Assembly: GCA_938045565.1 (NCBI GenBank) | Contig: CALIAZ010000002.1 | Coordinates: forward strand, 186,001 to 250,000 | Length of the DNA stretch: 64,000 nt | From: an uncultured Atopobium sp. | Lineage (GTDB): Bacteria > Actinomycetota > Coriobacteriia > Coriobacteriales > Atopobiaceae | Direction: 5' to 3' | Shown: positions 43,395 through 51,752 of the stretch, one piece after another | Layout of the letters: the number at the start of each line of letters is the position of its first letter | How positions within the stretch are numbered: the stretch's first letter is position 1 | Position numbers and translations under genes: made by a program | Notes under the pieces: model-generated | Databases searched by the model: none | What the model saw: only the letters and a program-made list of their open reading frames with translations | Told to the model about the DNA's origin: nothing

Positions 43395-44417
43395 TTACAA
43401 CAGGTACTCTGCAATCTGGACAGCGTTAGTTGCGGCGCCCTTTCTGATCTGGTCACCGCAGCAGAAGAATGTTAGTGCATGAGTGTCCTTATCAGCAGAA
43501 AGATCCTCGCGAATACGACCAACATAAATGAGGTCCTGATCGGAGGTATCAAGAGGCATTGGGTACTGGAGCTCTGCAGGGTTGTCCACAACCTTAATAC
43601 CTGGTGCGTCTTCAAGAATAGCGCGAGCCTCATCTGGGCTCAGAGGACGCTCGAACTCAACAGTGATGGACTCAGAGTGAGAGCGCATCATTGGAACACG
43701 AACGCAGGTGCAGTTAACACGCAGCTCAGGAAGGTGCATAATCTTGCGGCCCTCGTTTTGCATCTTCATTTCCTCAGAGGTGTAGCCAACCTCGTTAAAG
43801 CCGCCAATCTGTGGGATCAGGTTAACTGCCAGCTGATATGCAAAAGGAGCGGTCTCGGTTACTTCCCTACCTGCAACAACGTCAGCCATCTGGTTCTTCA
43901 AACTGGTAAGACCAGGAAGTCCAGCGCCGGATGCAGCTTGATAGGTAGAAGCAATAATACGCTTTGCACCTGCTGCCTTATGCAGAGGATACAGAGGTAC
44001 CAGACCAATAATGGTTGCGCAGTTTGGATTAGAGATAATGCCGTTGTGGCTCTTGATGTCCTCGGCGTTGATCTCTGGAATTACCAGCGGAACGCTTGGG
44101 TCCATTCTGAATGCATGAGAGTTGTCAACGCAGACACAACCGCGCTTGACTGCCTCAGGAAGCAGCTCTTTTGCCTGCTCGTCGCCAGCTGCGCCAAGAA
44201 CAATGTCCACGCCTTCAAAAGCCTCAGGAGTTGCTTCGCGGATAACAATCTGCTGTCCTGCAAACTCAATAGTCTTGCCTGCACTTCGAGCAGATGCCAG
44301 AAGCACCAGCTCCTTAATAGGAAAATTACGCTCTTCAAGGCACTGCATCATCTGGGCACCAACAACGCCAGTAGCACCAAGAATTGCAACAACCTTACCG
44401 TTTGGATCAAAAGCCAT
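43395..44417 (-). CDS. asd: Aspartate-semialdehyde dehydrogenase
   Basis: This enzyme reduces aspartyl phosphate to aspartate semialdehyde with NADPH, a shared step to threonine, methionine and lysine. The 340-residue product has the Rossmann motif ILGATGVVGAQM, the catalytic cysteine in SNPNCATIIGLVPLYPLH, and the histidine region CVRVPMMRSHSESITVEF. It is the last gene of hom-lysC-asd, with two bases between it and lysC, and GAGGT precedes the ATG. Confidence 0.97.
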   Translation of the reverse strand: MAFDPNGKVVAILGATGVVGAQMMQCLEERNFPIKELVLLASARSAGKTIEFAGQQIVIREATPEAFEGVDIVLGAAGDEQAKELLPEAVKRGCVCVDNSHAFRMDPSVPLVIPEINAEDIKSHNGIISNPNCATIIGLVPLYPLHKAAGAKRIIASTYQAASGAGLPGLTSLKNQMADVVAGREVTETAPFAYQLAVNLIPQIGGFNEVGYTSEEMKMQNEGRKIMHLPELRVNCTCVRVPMMRSHSESITVEFERPLSPDEARAILEDAPGIKVVDNPAELQYPMPLDTSDQDLIYVGRIREDLSADKDTHALTFFCCGDQIRKGAATNAVQIAEYLL

Positions 44418-44419
44418 AG

Positions 44420-45748
44420 TTACCTCGAAACCATTTCGTCACGAACAAATCCGTTATAAATGACGCCAATTGTGCGATCAAAGTCCGCATTATCAACGCC
44501 GACGATAATACTAATCTCTTCCGAGCTCTGCGTAATCATACGAATGTTGACGCCCGCATTACCCAGCGCACCAAAGATCTTGCCGGAAGTGCCGGAACGC
44601 CTGGACATATTGCGGCCAACAACAGAAACAAGAGCTAGGCGGTCTACCATCGTAATGTCATCAGGCTCAATCTCGCGGCGAATATCGCTGATGATAGAAT
44701 AGACCGTGTCCTTTACATCGGAGGCATTTACCACGATACCAAACGAATCAACACCTGTTGGGATGTGCTCAACAGAGACACCATAGCGCTCAACGATATT
44801 GAGTGCACGACTTATAACGCCAACCTCGTTGGACATGTGAGCCTTCTTGACGTGAATAGCCAGGAAGTCTTTTTTGCCTGCAATACCAGTAATCAAGTGC
44901 TCGTTTGTATCGCCATCAGCGGTCTCTCGGATAACGGTACCTGCATCTTCTGGACGGTTGGTGTTCTTAATCTGGATTGGAATATTTGCCTCGCGAACAG
45001 GGAAAATTGCCTCCTCCTGAAGAACGGAAGCACCCATGTAAGAAAGCTCGCGCATCTCGTCAAAGGTAATACGGCCAATAGCGCGTGGATTCTGAACAAT
45101 GCGAGGATCAGCAGAAAGGAAGCCGGAAACGTCAGTCCAGTTTTCGTACAAATCCGCGTCTAGGCAGCGAGCAACAATTGCGCCGGTAATATCGCCACCA
45201 CCACGCTGGAACAGCTTAATTGCGCCGTCAACGGTAGCGCCATAGAAGCCAGGCAGCACAAACGAGCCGCTGCGAGCAACAACTTCTTTAAGCCTAGAAG
45301 CGGTGCGCTCCATATCAATGGTGCCGTCATGATGAAATAGCATAACGTCGGCAGCATCAACAAAAGGCAAGCCAAGATACTCAGCAAGAATCTGGGAGGT
45401 AAACCACTCGCCCCTACTTACTACATATTCTGGCGAGAAGGACTTGATGTTTGAAGCAAACTTCTCAAACTCCTTAGCGACAGGCCACGCAACTCCCAGC
45501 TGGTCAGCAATCTCCACAAAGCGAGCCTCGATGTCTGCAAGCAAAGACGTGCAGTCAACATGATACTCGATATGGGCATTTACCAGCAGTAGAAGGTCAG
45601 TAATCTTGTTATCAGTCGAATGACGCTTTCCTGCTGCAGACGAAACAATAAAACGTCTATCAGGGTCAGCCTCAACAATAGCTTTAACTTTTTTGAACTG
45701 CTCTGCAGAGGCAACACTTGAGCCGCCAAATTTTGCAATTTTGATCAT
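44420..45748 (-). CDS. lysC: Aspartate kinase
   Basis: This enzyme phosphorylates aspartate, the first and usually feedback-controlled step of the aspartate family pathway. The 442-residue product starts MIKIAKFGGSSVASAEQF, has FVLPGFYGATVDGAIKLFQRGGGDITGAIVARCL (split across the catalytic domain), and ends with two ACT domains (from about residue 290 to the end), the usual regulatory part. It lies two bases after hom and two before asd. AGAGGA precedes the ATG. Confidence 0.96.
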   Translation of the reverse strand: MIKIAKFGGSSVASAEQFKKVKAIVEADPDRRFIVSSAAGKRHSTDNKITDLLLLVNAHIEYHVDCTSLLADIEARFVEIADQLGVAWPVAKEFEKFASNIKSFSPEYVVSRGEWFTSQILAEYLGLPFVDAADVMLFHHDGTIDMERTASRLKEVVARSGSFVLPGFYGATVDGAIKLFQRGGGDITGAIVARCLDADLYENWTDVSGFLSADPRIVQNPRAIGRITFDEMRELSYMGASVLQEEAIFPVREANIPIQIKNTNRPEDAGTVIRETADGDTNEHLITGIAGKKDFLAIHVKKAHMSNEVGVISRALNIVERYGVSVEHIPTGVDSFGIVVNASDVKDTVYSIISDIRREIEPDDITMVDRLALVSVVGRNMSRRSGTSGKIFGALGNAGVNIRMITQSSEEISIIVGVDNADFDRTIGVIYNGFVRDEMVSR

Positions 45749-45750
45749 TT

Positions 45751-46890
45751 CTAATTCCTCTTTTCAAGTGCAGCCATAAAGGTTGTGGGGTCTTGCGAAA
45801 GTGCGCTGGTAAGAAGCGCACGGGCCTTCTCGGCACTTAAGTTCTTAACCAGCTGAGCACCTGGCTCCCAGAACGAACCGCCAGGAATGTCGGCTTGCGT
45901 CCTAAACACGTAATCGGAAACAAGCAGCTCAGGATTATATGAAAGGCCTGCCGAGAAGGTCTGCTGGCCTCCAGCAGGAGATCCGGCGCAGTCAATAATA
46001 TCCTGAACGACGGCGTTTGCTGTTGGGTCGCCACCAGCGCCTTGACCATAGAACTTGAGCTCGCCAATGGTATTTCCCACGGCAGTAGCAACATTAAAGT
46101 TTGTGGGAACATTTGCCTCAATGGTTGAGAGCGGAACTGCTACTGGCTCAACAGCAACTGCGTAAGACGTTCCGTTAGAAACGCCTCGTCCAAAGAGCTT
46201 GATGGTCATGTCATGGCTGCCAAACATGGCAAGGTCACGCTTAGTTAAATTTCTGATGCCAGACATGGGAATCTGGTCTGTGCAGATAACATCAAAAGCA
46301 ATAGACGCAGAAATCATGGTCTTAGAGCGGACATCGATGCCGTCAATATCGCTTGACGGGTCTCGCTCAACGTAACCCAGCTCTTGAGCTTTGCTTAAAA
46401 CCTCAGCAAAGTCCGTTCCATCTTTGAGCATGGAATAGACAATGTAATTAGTGGTGCCGTTCATGATTCCCCAGAACGCAGAAATCTCGTCAATACGGCG
46501 AACTTTCTGAATTCCCGCAATCCAAGGAATACCGCCACACACGCAGGCTTCAATCTTAAAGTTGACACCCGCCTCAGCAGCAAGAGTCATGAACTCCTCA
46601 AAATGCGCAGATACCACGGCTTTATTTGAAGTGACAACATTTTTCTTAGCAGTGAGTGCTGCTTTAATGTACTCATAGGCTGGTGAGAGACCACCCATGC
46701 ACTCGACAACCGTATCGAATGCAGGGTCAGATAAGAGCGCATCAAAATCTGACGTTGCGCGAGGATCAACATGCTCTTTACCAGCTCTAACTAAGATGGA
46801 CGTCAAGTTAGCGTCAGAAACGCGCTCATCAAGAATGCGCGCAACCGAAGCACCAACCGTTCCAAATCCAAGTAGGGCAACGTTTTGCAT
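45751..46890 (-). CDS. hom: Homoserine dehydrogenase, without the usual C-terminal ACT domain
   Basis: This enzyme reduces aspartate semialdehyde to homoserine. The 379-residue product has the dinucleotide-binding NVALLGFGTVGASVARIL at the N-terminus, VVTSNKAVVSAHFEEF, GIMNGTTNYIVYSML, and the catalytic region DIDGIDVRSKTMISASIAF. It ends about 60 residues after the catalytic fold; an ACT sequence such as RLDVxDxPGVL is not seen, so threonine feedback of the usual kind may be missing. It is the first gene of hom-lysC-asd, divergent from thrC. GGAG precedes the ATG. Confidence 0.94.
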   Translation of the reverse strand: MQNVALLGFGTVGASVARILDERVSDANLTSILVRAGKEHVDPRATSDFDALLSDPAFDTVVECMGGLSPAYEYIKAALTAKKNVVTSNKAVVSAHFEEFMTLAAEAGVNFKIEACVCGGIPWIAGIQKVRRIDEISAFWGIMNGTTNYIVYSMLKDGTDFAEVLSKAQELGYVERDPSSDIDGIDVRSKTMISASIAFDVICTDQIPMSGIRNLTKRDLAMFGSHDMTIKLFGRGVSNGTSYAVAVEPVAVPLSTIEANVPTNFNVATAVGNTIGELKFYGQGAGGDPTANAVVQDIIDCAGSPAGGQQTFSAGLSYNPELLVSDYVFRTQADIPGGSFWEPGAQLVKNLSAEKARALLTSALSQDPTTFMAALEKRN

Positions 46891-47206
46891 ATAACTCCAA
46901 ATCTAGCAGCCATTTTGCGAGAAACCCGATTGCCAGCAAGGCTAAATGAATAGCAAACAACCGCACGCAAAGGTGACTACACTGATAACAATCTCATAGA
47001 CAAAAACTACCAAAAACCTAGACAGAATCTAGTCGACAGTTTTTCTCGTCTTCATAATGCTATGAACAATTCTATGTTACAAGCGACATTTACTTCTCAC
47101 TGTTAAAATAATAGAAACGCAATACGCAACACGCGCAACATGGTGCGTACGACATGCGCAGCGCGACCCGTTCAATACGCGGCACATTCAACAGATTGGT
47201 GGTTTC
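46891..47206. other. Divergent region between hom and thrC
   Basis: This 316-base spacer has no gene I believe. It has a variant of the recurring motif (GCGAGAAACCC near 46917), a TAAAAT -10-like hexamer at 47104-47109 for the plus strand, and a short ACGCAA/GCGCAA-rich stretch (47115-47165). No threonine leader peptide or riboswitch was recognised. Confidence 0.5.
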
Positions 47207-48742
47207 ATGGCCGTCGCATATCACAGCACAAGAAGCTCTGACCATAACGTCTTTGCTAAGCAGGCCATTTTGCAGGGAATTGCTCCCGATGGCGGCCTTT
47301 ACATCCAAGATTCTATTGGCGAGAAACCCCTTAATCTTGCAAAGGTTTGTGCTCAAGGCTTTAAAGCCACCGCTTATGACGTGCTTTCTTCTCTGCTGGA
47401 TGATTACTCTGATGAAGAGTTGACTCGCTGCATTGAGGGTGCTTATGACGCTCAATGGGACACCGAGGTCATCACCCCTGTTTCCGCTATCGGTGAGGAC
47501 TGGCTGCTTGAGCTCTTCCACGGTCCAACGTCGGCTTTCAAAGACGTTGCACTTCAAATGCTCCCCCGCCTGATGAGTGTTGCTCGCGAGGACGCGGGAG
47601 CTGCGGGTGCTGCGGGAGCTGCGGGTACTGCGAGCGTCGCGGGCAAAAACATCATGATCGTAACCGCCACCTCCGGAGACACCGGCAAAGCTGCACTTGA
47701 GGGCTTCAAAGATGTTCCTGGTATGGGCATTACCGTCTTTTATCCTGAGGGAAAAGTCTCGGACATTCAGCGTCTGCAGATGGTGACCCAAAAGGGATCA
47801 AACGTTGCTGTTTGCGCAGTTAAAGGTAACTTTGACGACGCGCAAAACACTGCAAAGGCAATCTTTGCTAACAAGGAGCTGGCGCAGGAACTTGCAGGCA
47901 ACGGTACCGTACTTTCCAGCGCAAACTCCATCAATATTGGCCGCTTGGCACCACAGGTAACCTACTACTTTGATGCATATGCCCAGCTGGTTGCCAAGGG
48001 CGCCATTACACAGGGCAAAAAAGTTACTTTCTGCGTACCAACTGGCAACTTTGGCGATGTCCTTGCAGGTTACTTTGCAAAAGAAATGGGACTTCCTGTT
48101 GATCGCCTCATTGTGGCTTCTAACAGCAATAAGGTGCTGACTGATTTCTTGGAAACAGGCATCTACGATCGCAGACGCGCATTTGAAAAGACCATTTCTC
48201 CCTCGATGGACATTCTGGTTTCATCAAATCTTGAACGACTCCTCTATCTTGCATCCGGCAAAGATACTGAGCTAGTCAGCTATCTGATGAATCAGCTGGT
48301 AACAAAGGGTATCTACACAATTCCTGCCCAGGTCATGGATACCATCCGTCAGACCTTTGACGCTGGCTTTGCCACCGACGACCAGACACGTGAGACTATC
48401 CGTTCTACCTGGGAGAATTGTCATGTGCTGATTGACCCTCACACAGCCGTCGCAAAACACGTGCTCGACAGGGTTTCTCGCCAGGCAGACGACGTGCGCG
48501 TTTGTCTGTCCACTGCGAGCCCATATAAGTTCTCGTCCGACGTGCTTGCCGCGCTGGGCCACTCGACCGCTGGCCTGGACGACTTTGCGTGCATGCATAC
48601 GCTCGCCGAAATCACGGGCACAAATCCGCCAATCCAGCTTTCATCGCTGAATGATAACGTTATCATTCATACTGACGTTCGCGAGAAGGAACAGCTTGCT
48701 TCGTACGTTTCCGAAGCATGCGGGCGTATTTTTGCTTGTTAG
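47207..48742 (+). CDS. thrC: Threonine synthase
   Basis: This PLP enzyme converts O-phosphohomoserine to threonine. The 511-residue product has an N-terminal domain (YHSTRSSDHNVFAKQAILQGIAPDGG), the PLP lysine at residue 112 in GPTSAFKDVALQ, and phosphate-binding TATSGDTGKAALEGF. A Gly/Ala-rich run at about residues 129-146 (from GAAGAAGAAG) is encoded by a near-tandem repeat (47598-47642) just before the second domain and is not part of the usual fold. It is followed by thrB 22 bases later. The ribosome-binding site is weak. Confidence 0.96.
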   Translation: MAVAYHSTRSSDHNVFAKQAILQGIAPDGGLYIQDSIGEKPLNLAKVCAQGFKATAYDVLSSLLDDYSDEELTRCIEGAYDAQWDTEVITPVSAIGEDWLLELFHGPTSAFKDVALQMLPRLMSVAREDAGAAGAAGAAGTASVAGKNIMIVTATSGDTGKAALEGFKDVPGMGITVFYPEGKVSDIQRLQMVTQKGSNVAVCAVKGNFDDAQNTAKAIFANKELAQELAGNGTVLSSANSINIGRLAPQVTYYFDAYAQLVAKGAITQGKKVTFCVPTGNFGDVLAGYFAKEMGLPVDRLIVASNSNKVLTDFLETGIYDRRRAFEKTISPSMDILVSSNLERLLYLASGKDTELVSYLMNQLVTKGIYTIPAQVMDTIRQTFDAGFATDDQTRETIRSTWENCHVLIDPHTAVAKHVLDRVSRQADDVRVCLSTASPYKFSSDVLAALGHSTAGLDDFACMHTLAEITGTNPPIQLSSLNDNVIIHTDVREKEQLASYVSEACGRIFAC

Positions 48743-48764
48743 ACTCTGAGAAAGCAGGTTCTAC

Positions 48765-49694
48765 ATGCTCGACAACACTATCTTGACCGTTTCTGTACCT
48801 GCTACCTCTGCAAACATTGGCGTCGGCTACGATACGCTGGGTCTTGCGTTTAACCTGCGCGCAAAAATTACGTTTAGGGAGTCCCCTACGCTCATCATTG
48901 ACGGCTGCCCTGAGCAGTTCAGAAACGATGACAACCTTGTGTGGACGTCGTATATTCGTGCGTGCGAAAAGCTGGGCGAAGAGCCCACTCCTAAGCACAT
49001 TACTATCGACTCGCCTATTCCGCTTTCCGGCGGACTCGGCTCAAGCTCTACCTGCGTTATTGCAGGTATTGCGGCCGCGATGACCGAGTCTCACAGCGGC
49101 TGGGATCCTGAGCGCGCACTTGACTTTGCCTGCCACTTTGAGGGCCATCCCGACAACGTCGCTCCTGCTATTTACGGTGGCTTGACCTCGTCTTTTGTTG
49201 AGGGTGGCCATACCATTTGCACCAGAAGGCTTGTGGCACGCGGACTATCTTTTGTTGCGATTGCACCGCCCTACACGGTTAACACTGAGGATGCCCGTAA
49301 GGTGGTTCCCCAGGAAATCTCACTTGAAACGGCCGTTTACCAGATGGGACGCACCGTTGCTGTCACCCATGCGCTTGAAACAGGAAACGGTGGACTGTTG
49401 GCAGCGGCCTGCAACGACAAGCTTCACGAGCCGTATCGCAAGGAGCTCATCCCCGATTACGAGGAGCTCAAGCAGGTAGCTAAGCTTGCGCGCGCATGCT
49501 CATTTGTCATTTCCGGATCTGGCGCCACCATGGTTGCTATCTGCGACTCCCCTGTTACTGCGCGTGCCATTGCCGAGAATGCCAAGCAGGTCAGAGGCGA
49601 CCTCTGGATTCAGATTCTTGAGCCAGCGCTTCTGGGCACCGTCCTCACTCTTGACGACGGTCAGCAACACCACAACACTTTCGACGAAATTTAA
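48765..49694 (+). CDS. thrB: Homoserine kinase
   Basis: This GHMP-family kinase makes O-phosphohomoserine for ThrC. The 309-residue product has the N-terminal VSVPATSANIGVGYDTLGLA and the ATP-binding PLSGGLGSSSTCVIAGIAAA, with a C-terminal GSGATMVAI motif. With thrC directly upstream and hom-lysC-asd across the divergent region, the complete aspartate to threonine route is present in 6 kb. Confidence 0.97.
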   Translation: MLDNTILTVSVPATSANIGVGYDTLGLAFNLRAKITFRESPTLIIDGCPEQFRNDDNLVWTSYIRACEKLGEEPTPKHITIDSPIPLSGGLGSSSTCVIAGIAAAMTESHSGWDPERALDFACHFEGHPDNVAPAIYGGLTSSFVEGGHTICTRRLVARGLSFVAIAPPYTVNTEDARKVVPQEISLETAVYQMGRTVAVTHALETGNGGLLAAACNDKLHEPYRKELIPDYEELKQVAKLARACSFVISGSGATMVAICDSPVTARAIAENAKQVRGDLWIQILEPALLGTVLTLDDGQQHHNTFDEI

Positions 49695-49833
49695 CGCTGC
49701 GGTTGGGAGCGCCACGCGGCAACGCGGGTTTCTCGCCAGACAAGCTGCGACAACGCGGGTTTCTCACCAGGAGCGCCAATGGCACGTTCTTCTCGCCAAG
49801 TACGACTTTGCAACATAGCGCGCCTAAAAAATG

Positions 49834-49866
49834 CAAAGAATCTGTATTTGAGGCACAGATTCTTTG
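49834..49866 (-). terminator. Hairpin downstream of thrB
   Basis: Perfect 12-base arms CAAAGAATCTGT and ACAGATTCTTTG enclose a 9-base loop, with a T tract on the minus strand (CATTTTTTAGG). Its right arm is also the start of the 30-base repeat. Confidence 0.5.
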
Positions 49867-49941
49867 ATGAAATCAGGCAAATCCACAGTTTCTTTTACGT
49901 TTTTAGGCAAAAGTTACAGATTCTTTGAAGAAATCAGGCAC
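49855..49941. repeat. Degenerate 30-base tandem repeat
   Basis: Copies begin at 49855, 49885 (decayed) and 49916, each starting ACAG(A/T)TTCTTT and ending AGGCA. The first and third copies are nearly identical. Confidence 0.65.
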
Positions 49942-50087
49942 ATGAAGATAGGCTGCGCTGCTCCAAATTTTGCGAGCCTGAAAACTGCATCATGTCTGAG
50001 AAAAACAGCTCAGACGTGGCGAGAAAAACTGGCAAATAGCTCAAATATGGCCTGCTTTTCCGGCAAATTACTCAGACACGACAACAA

Positions 50088-50120
50088 AACCCGGCTCCTA
50101 CGTTATGTGGGAGCCGGGTT
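50088..50120 (-). terminator. liv operon terminator
   Basis: Arms AACCCGGCTCC and GGAGCCGGGTT are perfect over 11 bases with an 11-base loop. TTTTGTTG follows on the minus strand, 33 bases after the livF stop. Confidence 0.88.
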
Positions 50121-50152
50121 GTCGTTTAAGTCGCGTTTACCGCAAGTCGCGT

Positions 50153-50902
50153 TTATGCGCCGAGATACGCCTTGCGAACGTCATCGTCGTGCAGGAGTTC
50201 CTGACCGGTACCGTGCTTAGCAACCTTGCCAAGTTCAAGAACGTACGCACGATCAGCAACCTTAAGTGCCATGTTAGCGTTCTGCTCGACCAGCAAAATG
50301 GTGGTTCCTGCATCGCCTAGTTGGCGAATGATCTGGAAGATCTCCTCGATCAGGATAGGAGCCAAACCCATGGAAGGCTCGTCAAGCATCAAAAGCTTAG
50401 GTCTGCTCATCAGAGCGCGACCCATAGCAAGCATCTGCTGCTCGCCACCAGATAGCGTTCCTGCCAGCTGATTCTTGCGCTCACGAAGACGTGGAAAATG
50501 CTCGTAGACCATCTTGACGGTCTTTGCATTCTGGGAATCAGACTGAGTATAGCCGCCCATCTCGAGGTTTTCGGCAACACTCATGCGAGAAAACACACGG
50601 CGGCCCTCAGGACATAGCGCTAAACCAGCCTCAACAATCTTGTGTGCGCGCTGGCCTACAAGGTTTTTCTCGCCAAGCGTAATGGTGTCAGAATCAGGCT
50701 TTACCAGGCCAGCAATAGTGTTTAGCGTAGTTGATTTACCTGCGCCGTTTGCACCAATAAGGGTGACAATCTCGCCCTCATGGATGTCAAAAGAAATGCC
50801 CTGAACTGCGTGGATAGCGCCGTAAGAAACGTTAAGATCCTTGACGGACAGCAGGGTTTTTTCTGCGCCTGCTGCCTGGGTATTTGTAGTTTCAGCGGCC
50901 AT
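50153..50902 (-). CDS. livF: Branched-chain amino acid ABC transporter ATPase LivF
   Basis: This is one of two ATPases of the leucine/isoleucine/valine importer. The 249-residue product has Walker A GANGAGKST, signature LSGGEQQMLAMGRALM, Walker B LLMLDEPSMGLAP, and the LivF-type LSVKDLNVSYGAIHAVQGI start. Its start overlaps the livG stop (TAATG), with GGAGGTG in between. It is the last gene of livJHMGF and is followed by a strong terminator. Confidence 0.96.
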   Translation of the reverse strand: MAAETTNTQAAGAEKTLLSVKDLNVSYGAIHAVQGISFDIHEGEIVTLIGANGAGKSTTLNTIAGLVKPDSDTITLGEKNLVGQRAHKIVEAGLALCPEGRRVFSRMSVAENLEMGGYTQSDSQNAKTVKMVYEHFPRLRERKNQLAGTLSGGEQQMLAMGRALMSRPKLLMLDEPSMGLAPILIEEIFQIIRQLGDAGTTILLVEQNANMALKVADRAYVLELGKVAKHGTGQELLHDDDVRKAYLGA

Positions 50903-51747
50903 TAGCGCACCTCCTGCTTTCCAAGATATGCCTCGATAACGCGAGGATTGTTCTGAACCTCTTCTGGCGTTCCCTTTGCAATGATGTTGCCGTGGTCAAG
51001 AACGGCCAAGCCCTCGCAGATACCCATCACAAACTTCATGTCATGCTCGATGAGAAGAACGGCAATCTTGAAGTCGTCGCGAATCTTAAGGACGTTCTCC
51101 ATAAGCTCGTCAGTCTCTGCTGGGTTCATACCTGCAGCCGGCTCGTCGAGCAGCAAAATCTTTGGCTGAGTTGCCAGAGCACGAAGAATCTCAAGCTTGC
51201 GCTGAGCGCCGTAAGGCAGGTTACCTGCAAGGGTATTTGCAAGGTTCTCCATGCCAAAGATACGCAGCAGCTCTCGAGCGTTATCGGCACTCTCTTTCTC
51301 CTGCTTCCAGTGAGCTGGAAGACGAAGGACGTCCTCAAAGAAATGAGACGTCATGTGGCTGCCCTGGCCAACCTGGATGTTCTCCATAACAGTCATGTTG
51401 TTGAACAGACGAATGTTCTGGAAGGTACGAGCGATACCCATGTGGTTTGCCTCAACAACGCTCTTACCAGCAAGATCGTAGCCGTCGATCATTACGGTAC
51501 CACGGGTTGGCTTGTAGACGTTGGTGAGCAGGTTGAAGACAGTTGTTTTACCTGCACCGTTAGGGCCGATAATGCCAGAGATTTCGGTAGGACCAAGAGC
51601 GATGTTGAAGTCATTAACAGCAGTCAAGCCACCAAAGTCAATGCCCAAGTGCTCAGCCTGAAGAACTGGAATTGCACCAAGGTCTCGCTCAGGAATGAGG
51701 TTAGGAGACTCTTGCCTGATAAGTTTTGTAGTGTTTTTAGTTGCCAT
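50902..51747 (-). CDS. livG: Branched-chain amino acid ABC transporter ATPase LivG
   Basis: This is the second ATPase of the importer, 281 residues. It has Walker A GPNGAGKTT, the LivG-specific RTFQNIRLFNNMTVMENIQVG, signature-type LPYGAQRKLEILRALA and Walker B LLLDEPAAGMNPAE. The N-terminal 25 residues (basic, up to PVLQAEHLGIDFGG) are longer than usual. AAGGAGG lies about 11 bases before the ATG. It is translationally coupled to livF. Confidence 0.96.
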   Translation of the reverse strand: MATKNTTKLIRQESPNLIPERDLGAIPVLQAEHLGIDFGGLTAVNDFNIALGPTEISGIIGPNGAGKTTVFNLLTNVYKPTRGTVMIDGYDLAGKSVVEANHMGIARTFQNIRLFNNMTVMENIQVGQGSHMTSHFFEDVLRLPAHWKQEKESADNARELLRIFGMENLANTLAGNLPYGAQRKLEILRALATQPKILLLDEPAAGMNPAETDELMENVLKIRDDFKIAVLLIEHDMKFVMGICEGLAVLDHGNIIAKGTPEEVQNNPRVIEAYLGKQEVR

Positions 51748-51752
51748 CGCTC

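Larger units (their letters stand above)
49695..50152. other. Intergenic region with short repeats
   Basis: No gene is supported in this 458-base stretch between thrB and livF. It holds two or three copies of the recurring GGGTTTCTCGCCA motif (49726, 49757 variant, 49788 partial), a 12-base hairpin (49834-49866), a 30-base degenerate tandem repeat (49855-49941), a second loose repeat around CTCAGACGTG/CTCAGACACG, and the livF terminator. Confidence 0.6.

Noticed and set aside
47090..47791. 233-codon minus-strand frame over the hom-thrC spacer and thrC
   Set aside because: It overlaps the real thrC start and the repeat region on the opposite strand; no family resemblance.
49855..49941. CRISPR array
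   Set aside because: Repeats are three, degenerate and directly tandem with no spacers, and no cas genes are present.
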